Assembly: GCA_013202495.1 (NCBI GenBank)
Contig: JABMQQ010000130.1
Location: 1-47,874, forward strand
From: Fidelibacterota bacterium
GTDB lineage: Bacteria > Fidelibacterota > UBA8477 > JABMPR01
DNA length: 47,874 nt
Direction of reading: 5' to 3'
Shown: positions 24,601 through 33,098 of the stretch, piece by piece
How the letters are laid out: each line of letters starts with the position of its first letter
How positions within the stretch are numbered: the stretch's first letter is position 1
The notes under the pieces: model-generated
Databases searched by the model: none
What the model was told of the DNA's origin: nothing
The model's input: the letters and a program-made list of their open reading frames with translations, nothing else
Made by a program: the position numbers and the translations under genes

Positions 24601-25919
24601 GCACCATAGTAGATACCTTTAATACTATAGTTGCCATCTTCATCAGTAAGTCCACTCACCCATACTGGGGCTTTCTGATCTGTGCGTGTGACACTACAGA
24701 TCACACCGTCGTAATCATTATTGGTAAGGTCAAAGATTTTAGTCCCGAGAACTTCATCAAATTTCCAGTAGGCTACCAGGCCAGCTTCTTCGCCGTTCAT
24801 AGTCCGCTGGTCATTAAATCGAATGTCTTCACGTTCACGCGCAACACTCCAGAAACGGATATCATCCAGACGTCCATGGAGATACCCTGAATCGTCCTGA
24901 GGTGTGAATTTACCCATACCAATATTGGCAGAACTGAGGATAGGGTTCATTTCGGAGGCAGTATCAATGAGATTTCCATCCACAAAGAGACTCATCTCAA
25001 GGCTGGAATGGGTTGCAGCAAAATGATGCCATTCAAGATCATTGTAAGTATCAATACTGTGGAGTTCTGCAGGAGATGCATCACCGGCAACGGCGCTATG
25101 GGTATAGCTGACCTGTCCGGAGGCATTCAATCCAACCCAGACGTACTGGTCCCCTGACTGTGTACCAATATCTGTGAGTGTGATAAAGGTTTGAACCGAG
25201 GCATCGGGGAAGGCCCTAAACCATCCCTCAACAGTATACTGGCTATCAATGGGCAGGGTTGTCAGCGTGTCAAATACAACAAAGTCAGAAGTACCATTAA
25301 ATTGAAGCGCACGACCCAGATTAGGTGTTAAACGGACTTCCACATTGGGTACAGGCACAAGATTTGGGGTACGAACCTTCCCAAGGATGAGACCATTGGG
25401 ATTCAGAAAACCAACATCACCCTCGGTATAGCTATCACCGTAATCATTATCAACAACGACTTCATATTCGTAAAATTCTCCTGGAAAAACATTGTAATCC
25501 TGATAAGAAGTCTGTTCCACAGGAACGGTGGTTAATAAGGTTCCATTGCGAAATAGTTTTGCCAGGGTTCCGGTGACCGGTGATCCCTGATCGTCTTCCA
25601 TAATTTCCCAGGTTACTTCAATGCGATCATCATGATCTCCATCGGTAGCAGTGACTCTGGGAGCAAAGGGTTCTGTCTCATAGTAGGTCCAGAAGCCCCA
25701 TCCCGGGCTGGTTTCGTTGATATATAGATCGGTAGATCCAACGGCTGTATTCAGCACGTTAAAGCTTGACTTGTTGGTGTTTGACTGACCCTCAGCAAAA
25801 CCATTTGTGGTACTAAAGTCATAGACGGACCACTCCGGTTCGCATTCGTATTGAGCATTCACGCTGTTAAACAAAGGAATCAAAGTTGCAATAACGAAGA
25901 GCATCTTTAACGATTTCAT
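18699..25919 (-). CDS. Giant T9SS-exported LamG-domain protein (2406 aa)
   Basis: This exported protein starts with a signal peptide (MKSLKMLFVIATLIPLFNSVNA) and ends with a T9SS type A sorting domain (last 90 residues, SLAQNYPNPFNPVTT). In between are a fibronectin III-like domain (about 82-172), two LamG/concanavalin-like jellyroll domains (about 200-395 and 450-655, each opening GRALQF(N/D)G and containing EGWF and WHH or WNL motifs), carboxypeptidase-regulatory-like segments, a long Ser/Thr-rich middle (about 1020-1330), a Big_5-like domain (GPDDQIIITLNENIDC) and two GEECRG-type modules (near 1911, degenerate GGELRG, and 2231). LamG domains bind glycans in many surface proteins, so glycan adhesion is the likeliest role. 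No enzyme active site is recognised. It follows the fibre-like gene by 53 nt and probably shares its transcript. Confidence 0.85.
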   Translation of the reverse strand: MKSLKMLFVIATLIPLFNSVNAQYECEPEWSVYDFSTTNGFAEGQSNTNKSSFNVLNTAVGSTDLYINETSPGWGFWTYYETEPFAPRVTATDGDHDDRIEVTWEIMEDDQGSPVTGTLAKLFRNGTLLTTVPVEQTSYQDYNVFPGEFYEYEVVVDNDYGDSYTEGDVGFLNPNGLILGKVRTPNLVPVPNVEVRLTPNLGRALQFNGTSDFVVFDTLTTLPIDSQYTVEGWFRAFPDASVQTFITLTDIGTQSGDQYVWVGLNASGQVSYTHSAVAGDASPAELHSIDTYNDLEWHHFAATHSSLEMSLFVDGNLIDTASEMNPILSSANIGMGKFTPQDDSGYLHGRLDDIRFWSVAREREDIRFNDQRTMNGEEAGLVAYWKFDEVLGTKIFDLTNNDYDGVICSVTRTDQKAPVWVSGLTDEDGNYSIKGIYYGAGTTFDVTPVKETPIGRALQFDGIDDYLQFDFKRLDFSAGYTIEGWFKTAGGQDQTLLSTVNPADGTIRTQIQMLADGSIGFTHNSSSSIDLNSGTIYDDEIWHHVAATHDGVAVTLYVDAVPVATTPEANFISELQEFVVGRSAPDVSSSYYFGMLDEFRVWDYGRIETQVSGTMMQALVGDESGLQSYWNLNEGSGEVIEDLTSNSNAGVLMNPQDESWIEDIPLNEYFTHIFDIESRQAILNPSNTAVDRVDFTDISQIAISGFVRFENTDCFAGGVEILVDGESKFPPIVTDASGKYIAEFEPGRTGAILTPVLNDHTFVPPFIELPTINKPITGITFYDQKTFNLSGKVVGGSCEFPITPSQGQIEVTITSVSGCLEITTIPDLISGEFLVEDLPPQIYNVSVDHPNPAIDAFFTGDTVSLENGHNSISFVYKASPEVLVTGFPTNDCGLRVMEELVDATIEIHIFESYFNNGDTNICAVDSGSILIVDEMGDAGETELNFTDGFTTYTIPGGGYPNILGGGDYPYQKNLQVVATNTATNESVSTTEWAYILGNRPRASVFTTSSPEIPIMILRDPPGDESYSFIDQETSTSTSFSMGINTGVGVESYAAVHLGADVTVSAGAWGIPDIDLETTMDITAAMSLNVSAGAYSEQTWSLSTTEIFQTSDDNAVVGDGGDVFIGGAMNIAYGVTDILEIDEGCNPIISQEIIMAPNGFETTYIYSESHIVGSVIPSLWTIGDTTAAELWQQIIDQNDELKAAAIFRQNYSFDGAAGAFEYSETEETSSSFSLEFEMEIESSVQVEVGATLLGVGASGGVKIGSRLTMGTSTTTETTNTNTVGYVLSDGDPGDFFSVDVLWDGAYGTPVFNTVSGASSCPWESNTAPREGTQLMADQTIAIDIPPDEPAVFSLLLGNTSQSEEDGYFLIQILQDTNPNGAHFAINGTDFEEDFPIFLLAGQSTPVTMTIDRGPEEYVYEDMIVRIVSECEFDLWQDRGDATAPIPLSDSLTFSVEYSVPCSEVNIAVPEDNWLVIGGEEDSLWVTLDGYDNADANLTHIELQYRQVLDAATTNQRAIELITEELISQKGAQKMGPFLGDALPIPALQADGRDIIHGRSQVNKTPATELLLKGVKDFGETTTHNFQLPINASGELVVLDNSIRENDWFVAVSIPIDSLLESFYLVPWNISPEIILDGTYEIRASAVCEAGLVPGRSEILTGVIDRTGPLVVGAPTPVDGILGPDDQIIITLNENIDCGAINIGAGDILLFNTVTGNPVDFSYTCGANVISIEPNIQNHFIENQTLRAEVHNLQDVYGNPRLESIEWEFYVNRNPIEWVGSDISNIVIYDDESFMTTRQLVNNGGSNRAFELTNIPSWIDVSPLSGNLTPGSMQTITFELSDQPGAGEYVENIYASGTMGDEPMLIDIRVLCYEPYWELTAESFQYSMNIIATLSVDGELSDDVYDRVGVFAGGELRGVADVEYVPTLDDLGGPHPYEVFLTIYSNEIQGEELSMRIWDATECTELGMVVESFTFEANSILGSPTSPASITATNQIIQQLDYPVGWTWFSLNLENDDMSVNSVLENLNPSSGDLIKSQTSFNQYVETHGWVGTLDSLTNRSMYQIRLEESDTLEMVGYAVNVELDTIPVASGWNWISYMPQTSMVVDIALQSLEAISGDVIKSQFTFAMYVEGLGWIGSMQFMNPRLGYLLYSYNGGELVYPELQDNDPPALLAKTTENDQTQGNEIFIQVEDVPDWTVDAHDYEHNLTITALIDPTLIATVDTLDIVAAFVGEECRGVSQPVFIEALDQYMVFLMVYGNSEDEDVTFSYYDASEDYIWTMETSITFQANLVLGSVNEPLVMTLQTLGIGDPGYIPDSYSLAQNYPNPFNPVTTLGFGLPEEGHVSIRIYNLRGQAIRTLIDKDMQAGYEFVEWNSLDDGGRPMTSGIYLVVMQSGNFREVRKMLMLK

Positions 25920-25972
25920 AAGGCTACCTTTTGAGAGGTTAATTTGATATTACTTATATCATTAAAGATGAA

Positions 25973-28261
25973 TTATCTTGGGACCAGTAAATAATTTGCC
26001 GTTCCACCATACCATGCGGCATTTGAATGATCACTCGAATTTCGATAGATGTATCTGGCAATTACAGTCCATTGATCTGAGGCCGTAGCACTGGCATAAC
26101 ATTCCATGATCATCATTGCATTGTCCCCCATACTTCCGGTTTCGTCCTGCCCCATTGATCGAGGAGATACAAAAATATTCCAATCATCTCGGGTGCCCCA
26201 GGGAACGGTAATGATTCCATTATTGCTGACGGAGCCTGATTCAGACAGCGCTTGTCCATGGCGAGTGATTCTACCAGCTACATCAAGTTTGGTTGTAGGG
26301 GTCGTCGTACCAACACCCACATTACCACCATTGCCAGCAATGGCAATGTCCAGGGCGGTAGCCGTGTCATAATCATAGGCATCCAATTTCATCTGTGTTG
26401 GTGTCGCAAATAGGTAGATGCTTCTTAACCCAATATTGGCTGCTAACCCTGCTGACGTAACACCACTAGCCATGATTTGAAAGTTTCCCGACCCGTTATG
26501 TCCAGCACCCGTACCCACATCCAGAAGGGCTCCGGGACTGGAATTACCCACACCTACATTTGTCATGAAATATGAGGGTGTACCAGAATACCCACTAAGC
26601 TGGGTTTGTGTTTCTCCATTGGCATTATTGACCTTGACTAATCCATCAGAACCGGCCTGTTGAACCTGGAAAATGTTATTATCAGTGGTATGGGAAGTTT
26701 GAATATTGAGCAGATCCCCATCTCCATCACTATCGATGGTCAGTTTTGCGCTGGGGTCTGTCTCATTGATACCGACATTTCCCAACGGATTGATAGTAAA
26801 CCTTGGAGTGTGTCCCCCGCCAGCAATAGTTGCAGATCTAAGGACAAAGGCATAATCTGAGTTATAATCGATATAGTTAATTCCATCTGGGCGCATCAAC
26901 TTCAATCGGTCTTCAAAATGTGATGTACCCGCAACGTGCAAGCGGCCCTGGGGTAAATTGGTTCCAATCCCCAAATTACCAGAGGCCGTCAATCTCATAT
27001 GGTCCCCAACAGCATTACTCCAGAATTGTAAATCATCTGAATCATCTGGTGTGTAGATGACATTTCTACCTGTTCCGTCAGACTCAAATGATATTCCGGC
27101 CTGATCGTCAGTGGAGGTAACCACAATTCGTTGAGCACCCGCTCCAGCCACATCCAATTGATAAGTTGGTGAGGCGGTACCTATTCCAATGTGTCCCGCA
27201 TTGGTAATCACCATATCAGTGCTTAAACCTGTTTTAAATTGAATTTCTCCAACACCATCCGCATCACTATCGGCAGTAATAAGTGTGTTCCCTGGTGCTG
27301 CAACGGCAGCAGCAGTTCCACCGAGATCAGCTGAAGCAAGGGATGATCCATCAGCAAAGATGAGAGCACCACCATTTGATATTTTGAGATTACCACCCAC
27401 ATCCAAAAGCTCACTGGGTGTCTCATTACCAACACCAATATTTCCTGAAGTAGCAAATGTCATCTTGTTTACTCCTTCACCGTCTGCTGGAGTAATTGAT
27501 CTAAAATTAAGCGTCTGAGCATTATTGTAATCGATGTAATTGGGACCTGCTTCTCTCATCAAGCGTAGACGATCTTGAGTGTAAACAGAACCCTCTATAT
27601 AGGCTGTACCTGTCACGTGTAATGGGCTAATCGGAGTTGTGGTTCCAATTCCAAGCTTGCCATCATTGGTTAAAGTCATGACATCATCAGTACCGTTGTA
27701 GAAATTTAAATCATCGCTGCTCCCAGGAGTATAGATGACAAACTCCCCTGAACCGTCTGATTCAAATGAAAGTCCTGCTTGATCATCATCGGAGGCCACC
27801 TTCACGCGTTGTATACCAGAGCCAGTTACCTCTAATTGATTTGAAGGACTTAAGGTTCCGATACCCACATTTCCAGTTGAGGGGACAATATTTGCTGAAC
27901 CGGTAACCGCATTGGCTGAAGGAGAGCTTTGTAGCGGAAGTCTTTGTGAAATTTCTGTCCCATCATCCACCTGAATGCCTAACCAATACTGATCAGTAAA
28001 ACTCAGGGAAGCCATGGAGGAGCTTTCTCCCAGCTTTTCAGAGAACACACCGTGAGATGTTGATACTGATCCATGAGTTTCTGTCCACAGTTCACTACCC
28101 CCTGTTTCGGCATCATATAGCTTAAATACGACGGTATGACTCCCATCAACAACAGTACGGCCGGCAGGGTCTCTTAGCACTCCCTGAACAGCAATGGTTT
28201 GAGCCAGAATAACTTGACTCATTAATAGTAATGCAATAGCTACACTCATAAAGTGTTTCAT
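25973..28261 (-). CDS. Fibre-like surface repeat protein (762 aa)
   Basis: This exported protein has a clear signal peptide (to about residue 20, VILAQ), an N-terminal domain of the IAVQGVLRDPAGRTV type common in FCB surface proteins, and then a shaft with at least eight copies of a short motif G(N/K)(V/I/L)G(I/V)G(T/N)xxP from residue 131 onward, as in phage tail-fibre-like trimeric beta-helices. Two larger units repeat around DDQAG(L/I)SFESDG (about 158-170 and 385-396) and LMRxxGxNYIDYN (about 234-246 and 455-467). I see neither a T9SS tail nor an S74 self-cleaving chaperone at the C-terminus. It opens a probable four-gene unit; AGGGAG sits 7 nt before the ATG. It is likely an adhesin or surface fibre. 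Confidence 0.75.
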   Translation of the reverse strand: MKHFMSVAIALLLMSQVILAQTIAVQGVLRDPAGRTVVDGSHTVVFKLYDAETGGSELWTETHGSVSTSHGVFSEKLGESSSMASLSFTDQYWLGIQVDDGTEISQRLPLQSSPSANAVTGSANIVPSTGNVGIGTLSPSNQLEVTGSGIQRVKVASDDDQAGLSFESDGSGEFVIYTPGSSDDLNFYNGTDDVMTLTNDGKLGIGTTTPISPLHVTGTAYIEGSVYTQDRLRLMREAGPNYIDYNNAQTLNFRSITPADGEGVNKMTFATSGNIGVGNETPSELLDVGGNLKISNGGALIFADGSSLASADLGGTAAAVAAPGNTLITADSDADGVGEIQFKTGLSTDMVITNAGHIGIGTASPTYQLDVAGAGAQRIVVTSTDDQAGISFESDGTGRNVIYTPDDSDDLQFWSNAVGDHMRLTASGNLGIGTNLPQGRLHVAGTSHFEDRLKLMRPDGINYIDYNSDYAFVLRSATIAGGGHTPRFTINPLGNVGINETDPSAKLTIDSDGDGDLLNIQTSHTTDNNIFQVQQAGSDGLVKVNNANGETQTQLSGYSGTPSYFMTNVGVGNSSPGALLDVGTGAGHNGSGNFQIMASGVTSAGLAANIGLRSIYLFATPTQMKLDAYDYDTATALDIAIAGNGGNVGVGTTTPTTKLDVAGRITRHGQALSESGSVSNNGIITVPWGTRDDWNIFVSPRSMGQDETGSMGDNAMMIMECYASATASDQWTVIARYIYRNSSDHSNAAWYGGTANYLLVPR

Positions 28262-28346
28262 GTTTCACTCCCTGTAAATGGTGAAGGATTGTTCAAATTT
28301 CTGTCCCCACTCTCCTATCGATGATGATTCAAATCTCGATGAAATT

Positions 28347-28371
28347 ATATATGACTTATATGGTCATATAT
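28347..28371. promoter_or_regulatory. Palindromic operator candidate
   Basis: A perfect 9-bp inverted repeat, ATATATGAC at 28347-28355 and GTCATATAT at 28363-28371 with a 7-nt spacer, overlaps the -10 region and expected transcription start of the fibre-gene promoter. This is where a repressor would bind. No regulator gene is in the window to match it with. Confidence 0.4.
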
Positions 28372-28398
28372 TATAATGCCCTAGCATGCTACTAACAA
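28370..28398 (-). promoter_or_regulatory. Promoter of the fibre-protein gene
   Basis: On the minus strand TTGTTA (28398-28393) and a perfect TATAAT (28375-28370) are separated by exactly 17 nt. Transcription would start near 28363, leaving a leader of about 100 nt before the ATG at 28261. This is the best sigma-70-type promoter I can see in the window. Confidence 0.45.
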
Positions 28399-28576
28399 CT
28401 ATTATAAATGAGGGTTTTTATCTTCTTTAAAGGTCAATGACTATTCTAACCCATAGAAGTGAACTTTTGTATCCTACCAAACATTTTGATTACATGTCAT
28501 CACAACAGATATGATTTAATGGAACCGTAAATATATAGAATGCAACTTTATGGAAGCAGTTTGCTTCTTTTGATTT

Positions 28577-28789
28577 TCAGAGAAGGTCCCCCAACAACAA
28601 AAGGCATCGACGGAGTGGAATATTTTGCAGGATTGAGGTCAGGCTATTCTCATCGAGGGCCTGTATCATTACATGGGCAACATTGCTATTTGCGGTATCC
28701 ATGGGGTGGAAGTGCATATCCTGCAGCCAGCAAGAATCAATGTAATTGGGCCCAATGGTACGCATAAGCATCTCCCATCCTATGACCAA
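28577..28789 (-). pseudogene. Decayed fragment of a fibre-protein paralogue
   Basis: The 685-nt gap 28262-28946 holds no intact gene. On the minus strand a 70-codon frame contains LMRTIGPNYID, which matches LMREAGPNYID in the neighbouring fibre protein at 9 of 11 residues, including the identical DNA 11-mer CCCAATTACAT. The sequence on both sides no longer resembles the shaft repeats and lacks the GxGIGT motifs, so this looks like the remnant of a second, degraded fibre gene. The rest of the gap, apart from the promoter and palindromes at 28347-28398, shows nothing I can name. The match is short and could be chance. Confidence 0.35.
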
Positions 28790-28946
28790 TGTTGCTTCTC
28801 AGACAAAAGAGGATATTATGCAATAAATAAAAGTCCCGGTATTACCCGAGATCCCAATTGACATCATTAATTATATTCGGTTAGAGAAGATTGTTTGTTT
28901 CTGTTATCTTCCTGATGCACAGCGTATTACCAAGCTTCTATAAAGT

Positions 28947-30632
28947 TTATCCCTCAGCATCCAGAGCAATAGAAACATAAACGAACACACCGTTCCAATT
29001 GATGGCTATCTCATTGGTAGCCCAGCTGCAAAGTTCATCGATAAAAGCTTTTGCAGGATAAGGAGATAGATAGGCATCTGCTCCACAATCCGCTTTGTTT
29101 TCGGGGTTAGGTCCACCTGAGATCCAACCGGGTTGTGGCTCTACAATATCATCCGCCTCTGAGGGACGGTGATGAATATGCATGGGTGTTTTTTCACCGA
29201 AGCCAGTGACAAATGAATATCCATTGGGATTTTTACCCAGAACCCAGTCAAAGGTAGATTGGGCCGCATCCTTATAGGCTTTATCGCCACTGATCCTATA
29301 AGTATAGATCAAGACCATAGCCTGATTAAGAAAATCACCACTGCTCCCCCATCTGAAAGCATCATTGGAAACAGCATAGGCGCTGTTCATCTGTTCACTT
29401 AATAGAGAATCCGCCAGCACCATGAAAGCTTTCTTGACATCTTCATCAGATTCATGATTCAATTGATCCATGGCAGCTAAGGCTGCGCCGTCTCTCCATT
29501 CAGGTACCAATAGGGGTGTTGGTATCGGCGCTTCATAATTCTCACCAGTAGTGATGCTTAACTCAGTAGCTGCCCAAAACTTTTCATCGTTAAAGGGTTT
29601 ATCGAACTGATCATAGGCTCCGGTTTGTATATCCTCGGGTTGCTTATAGTAGACATCCATATTCTTCTGTGCCCAATTCCAAGCTTTTAGTGATGCAACA
29701 AGGCACTCCTCTGAAAATTCCATGTCATATGGCTTATAGACACGACTGGCTTGAGCCATTGAGGCTGCAAAACCTAAAGCTGCTGCTGTGGTCTTCATGA
29801 CTACCCAGCGTGATTCTGTATCCATTTCGGGCATAATCATTCCGGGGAAACTTTTGGTTGTGAGCTTATGGTATACACCGCCATCCTCAGTATCCTGCAT
29901 GGTGAGCATCCAGTCAAGATTCCAGCGTATTTCATCCAATAAATCTGGTGTCTCATCACCACTTTCAGGGATGTTGGTTTCCAATATGCCAGACTTTTCA
30001 GGATAATGTTCAAAAGCACTCATCATGGTGGAAACCGTTATTGCTGAGTTGACGATATACTTGCCAAAATCACCTGCATCATACCAGCCTTTGGGTGAGG
30101 AAATCGTGCTTCCCTCAGGACGTGAGGTAGATGCCGCACTGGCATGAATAATAGCTTCAGTATCAGGATGGCCTGCAGCTCTGGCATAAACACCGGCATA
30201 TTTTTCTTCAAGAGTGACACCAGCTCGATGAAAGTAAAAAGCCTTCACACTTGCTGTAGACACCTCAGAAAAAACATTTCGATCAATATCAAATTCGTGA
30301 GAATTGCTGGCACCCACTTGTAGCCTATAGGAACCTGGTTGTGTAAAGCTTGAAAAATCGGCCAGACGGACCGTTTCACCTGACGCTTCCCAATATTGTG
30401 GTTCACCTAGAGTTCCCTTGTGTACAATGGTCTGAGTCTGAACATCAATGATGCTAAAGGTCTCAGATGACCCAATTGCCACTGCAGATTTATATCCATC
30501 AGGTAAGTACCCCAATTGGTTTAGATGAATGGTATTCTCAGGCTGGGGTACTGCTTGGCTAGCTGGAGTACATGATAGAATTATTCCAAGTATTGAGGAA
30601 AGCATTAAGTTTAAGACTACATTCCGTTTCAT
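28947..30632 (-). CDS. GH9 cellulase, lipoprotein
   Basis: This 561-residue enzyme is a glycoside hydrolase family 9 cellulase (inverting, beta-1,4-glucan). The N-terminus is a lipoprotein signal ending LSC (Cys21). An Ig-like CelD_N domain follows (about 33-115, opening [12 protein letters not shown]), then the (alpha/alpha)6 catalytic domain. Key sites: DAGDFGKY with Asp185 and Asp188 (catalytic base region), an HHRPSEAD-type motif near 484-490, and the acid Glu541 in NEIAINWN close to the C-terminus. There is no carbohydrate-binding module or T9SS tail, so it is anchored in the envelope by lipid and probably cuts oligosaccharides that reach the periplasm. The start codon overlaps the stop of the GH94 gene (ATGA). 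It is the last gene of the glucan cluster. Confidence 0.93.
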   Translation of the reverse strand: MKRNVVLNLMLSSILGIILSCTPASQAVPQPENTIHLNQLGYLPDGYKSAVAIGSSETFSIIDVQTQTIVHKGTLGEPQYWEASGETVRLADFSSFTQPGSYRLQVGASNSHEFDIDRNVFSEVSTASVKAFYFHRAGVTLEEKYAGVYARAAGHPDTEAIIHASAASTSRPEGSTISSPKGWYDAGDFGKYIVNSAITVSTMMSAFEHYPEKSGILETNIPESGDETPDLLDEIRWNLDWMLTMQDTEDGGVYHKLTTKSFPGMIMPEMDTESRWVVMKTTAAALGFAASMAQASRVYKPYDMEFSEECLVASLKAWNWAQKNMDVYYKQPEDIQTGAYDQFDKPFNDEKFWAATELSITTGENYEAPIPTPLLVPEWRDGAALAAMDQLNHESDEDVKKAFMVLADSLLSEQMNSAYAVSNDAFRWGSSGDFLNQAMVLIYTYRISGDKAYKDAAQSTFDWVLGKNPNGYSFVTGFGEKTPMHIHHRPSEADDIVEPQPGWISGGPNPENKADCGADAYLSPYPAKAFIDELCSWATNEIAINWNGVFVYVSIALDAEG

Positions 30633-33082
30633 TTGGATTCACCCCTTTTTGTTAGTGTCGCCACTATGTTATGGGTACTACCAGCATTCATTACTGGGAT
30701 TTTATTCCCAACTATTGCCTTACCATCCAGAACAAGGTTGACATTCCCTTTTTCCAGATGATCAGGATTATTTACTTCAATTTTGTAAGTGGCTCCACGA
30801 AACTTTCGTTCAATGGTATAACTCCCCCATTCTCCAGGAATACAGGGATCAATAATTAATCCATCATAATCTGGTTGAACCCCCAAAATAAAGCGACTAA
30901 TTGCGTAGTAATTCCATGAGGCCGTTCCTGTGAGCCAGGAGTTCTTGGCCTCGCCTGGTTTGGCAGCGTCTTTTCCAGCAATCATTTGTGAGTAAACATA
31001 GGGCTCTGTGCGATGTAATTCAGACACATCTTCCAGATAGGCAGGTGCAATTTTTGAGTATGTCTCAAAGGCGCGGGAACCTCTACCAATTTTAGTTTCG
31101 GCAATGGTTATCCAGGGATTATTGTGGCAGAATATACCAGCGTTTTCCTTGTACCCGGGGGGATAAGTAGAAATCTCTCCCAAATTGAGTTTATAGCTCG
31201 TATAGGCAGGTTGGTTAAGTACAATTCCATGCTCACAATCAAGATGTTCCTTGACAGAATCCAGCGTTTGCAGGGCACGACCATCATCAATACCTATTCC
31301 AGCCATGACACACATGCCCTGGGATTCTATGAATATTTTGCCTTCATCATTTTCATGGCTGCCTACTTTTTCACCGAAATGATCATAGGCTCTTAAAAAC
31401 CATTCACCATCCCAACCATGCTCGGCAACAACCTGCCCCATCTTACCTACTTCTTGTTGAGCCCGTTGAGCCTCAGCTGTGTTACCGATCTCCTGGCAGA
31501 TCCTGGCGTATTCATTGCCATAGGCTACAAACATTCCAGCAATAAAAACTGATTCCGCCTGCCCCCCTTCTTTGTTTTCTGTGGTTTGGAATGATTCACC
31601 CGGGGTCTCTGAAAAACAATTCAGGTTGAGACAATCATTCCAATCGGCTCGGCCAATCAAAGGCAGGCCATGGGGTCCCAGATTATTGATGACATGATCA
31701 AAGGAACGCTTTAAGTGATCTGTCATTGGAGCAGCAAGCTCTGGATCATTTTCAAAATCTACGACTTCATCCAGGATGGAGAAATCTCCTGTTTCCTTGA
31801 GGTACTCGCTTACTGAAAGAATCAACCACAATGGATCGTCATTAAAACCTGTCCCTACTTCGTCGTTTCCACGTTTTGTAAGCGGTTGATATTGATGATA
31901 GGCGCCACCATCCCGTAATTGAGTGGCCGCCAGGTCCAGAATTCTCTCACGGGCTCTCTCTGGAATTTGGTGAACAAAACCAATAAGATCCTGATTTGAA
32001 TCTCGAAATCCCATTCCCCTGCCAACCCCACTTTCAAAATAGGAGGCGCTCCGGGAGAGATTGAAGGTGATCATACACTGGTATGGATTCCAGGTATTCA
32101 CCATTCTTTCCAATTTCGGATCTAATCCCTCAATGCGATATGTATTCAAAAGTCCAGACCAATGGTCTTTCAGATTGTCAAGCGCGCGATTCACTTGACG
32201 GGAATGCTTGAACTGATGATGCATGGCTTTGGCAATATCTTTGTTAATAATCCCCGGTGCAGTCCACTTCTTATCAGTAGGATTTTCCACATAACCCATG
32301 ACAAACATGATGTCCCGTGATTCCCCGGGAAAGAGCTCTACTTTAATATTATGGGAAGCAATGGGCGACCAGCCATGTGCCAGAGAATTCCTCGAGGCAC
32401 CTTCTGTAACCACCTGAGGTGCATGCAATCCATTATACAAACCGAGAAAGGCTTCTCGATCTGTATCAAAACCTGTCAGAGGATCGCTGCAGGCATAAAA
32501 AGCGTAATGATTGCGACGTTCGCGGTATTCAGTTTTATGATAGATAATCCGTTCTTCAACTTCAACCTCGCCAGTGTTAAAGTTGCGTTGAAAATTGGTT
32601 GCATCGTCTTGAGCATCCCACAGAGCCCATTCTACAAAGCTGAAAAGATCAAGTTTCTTGGGGACGCTGCCTGTATTCTTTAGCGAAATACGCTGAACTT
32701 CTCCCTTGAAATTAAGGGGAACGAGATGAGTAATTTCTGCTCTAACACCATTTCTCTCACCAGAGATGACAGAATAGCCTAAACCATGGCGACAAGAATA
32801 ATCTTCCAGCGTGGCCTGAACGGGTTGCCAACCTGGATTCCAGATATCATCACCATCTTTGATATAGAAGTAAGTCCCACTTTGATCGAGGGGAACATTA
32901 TTATAACGATAACGGGTAATGCGGCGCAGTTTGGCATCCTGATAAAATGAATAACCACCGCCAGTGTTTGAGATGAGCCTGAAGTAATCCTGAGTCCCCA
33001 GATAATTGATCCAGGGCCAGGGTGTTTTGGGAGATGTGATTACATATTCACGGCGTTCATCATCAAAATATCCGTATTTCAA
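30629..33082 (-). CDS. GH94 cellobiose phosphorylase
   Basis: This 817-residue cytosolic enzyme (no signal peptide) is a GH94 phosphorylase of the length usual for cellobiose phosphorylases. It would convert cellobiose and phosphate to alpha-glucose-1-phosphate and glucose, saving an ATP compared with hydrolysis. Visible features include the N-terminal [15 protein letters not shown] opening, the [10 protein letters not shown] segment, and the active-site [11 protein letters not shown] with the DWND aspartates at about 480 and 483. Cellodextrin or laminaribiose phosphorylase are the alternatives, but overall resemblance favours cellobiose. The start is TTG, supported by a Shine-Dalgarno (GGAGAGG) 7 nt upstream. 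It lies 16 nt after the symporter gene and overlaps the GH9 gene. Confidence 0.92.
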   Translation of the reverse strand: MKYGYFDDERREYVITSPKTPWPWINYLGTQDYFRLISNTGGGYSFYQDAKLRRITRYRYNNVPLDQSGTYFYIKDGDDIWNPGWQPVQATLEDYSCRHGLGYSVISGERNGVRAEITHLVPLNFKGEVQRISLKNTGSVPKKLDLFSFVEWALWDAQDDATNFQRNFNTGEVEVEERIIYHKTEYRERRNHYAFYACSDPLTGFDTDREAFLGLYNGLHAPQVVTEGASRNSLAHGWSPIASHNIKVELFPGESRDIMFVMGYVENPTDKKWTAPGIINKDIAKAMHHQFKHSRQVNRALDNLKDHWSGLLNTYRIEGLDPKLERMVNTWNPYQCMITFNLSRSASYFESGVGRGMGFRDSNQDLIGFVHQIPERARERILDLAATQLRDGGAYHQYQPLTKRGNDEVGTGFNDDPLWLILSVSEYLKETGDFSILDEVVDFENDPELAAPMTDHLKRSFDHVINNLGPHGLPLIGRADWNDCLNLNCFSETPGESFQTTENKEGGQAESVFIAGMFVAYGNEYARICQEIGNTAEAQRAQQEVGKMGQVVAEHGWDGEWFLRAYDHFGEKVGSHENDEGKIFIESQGMCVMAGIGIDDGRALQTLDSVKEHLDCEHGIVLNQPAYTSYKLNLGEISTYPPGYKENAGIFCHNNPWITIAETKIGRGSRAFETYSKIAPAYLEDVSELHRTEPYVYSQMIAGKDAAKPGEAKNSWLTGTASWNYYAISRFILGVQPDYDGLIIDPCIPGEWGSYTIERKFRGATYKIEVNNPDHLEKGNVNLVLDGKAIVGNKIPVMNAGSTHNIVATLTKRGESK

Positions 33083-33098
33083 GATCTATCCTCTCCCC

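Noticed and set aside
25945-25961. Palindrome TGATAT-N5-ATATCA in the 53-nt gap before the 2406-aa gene
   Set aside because: It is short and AT-only apart from the outer bases; such a match is expected by chance in AT-rich gaps.
25973-26120. S74-type intramolecular chaperone domain at the end of the fibre protein
   Set aside because: The C-terminal sequence lacks the catalytic Ser/Lys motif pattern and helical region of S74 chaperones.
26281-27900. Regularly spaced similar segments that could suggest a CRISPR array
   Set aside because: They are in-frame coding repeats (GxGIGTxxP motifs) of the fibre protein, diverged in DNA sequence and without uniform spacers.
28381-28391. Ten-base palindrome TAGCATGCTA
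   Set aside because: It lies within the spacer of the proposed promoter, has no second copy at a regulatory distance, and may be chance.
28540-28767. 75-codon plus-strand open frame in the 28262-28946 gap
   Set aside because: No Shine-Dalgarno, no recognisable motif, and it is antisense to the fibre-gene fragment which explains its openness.
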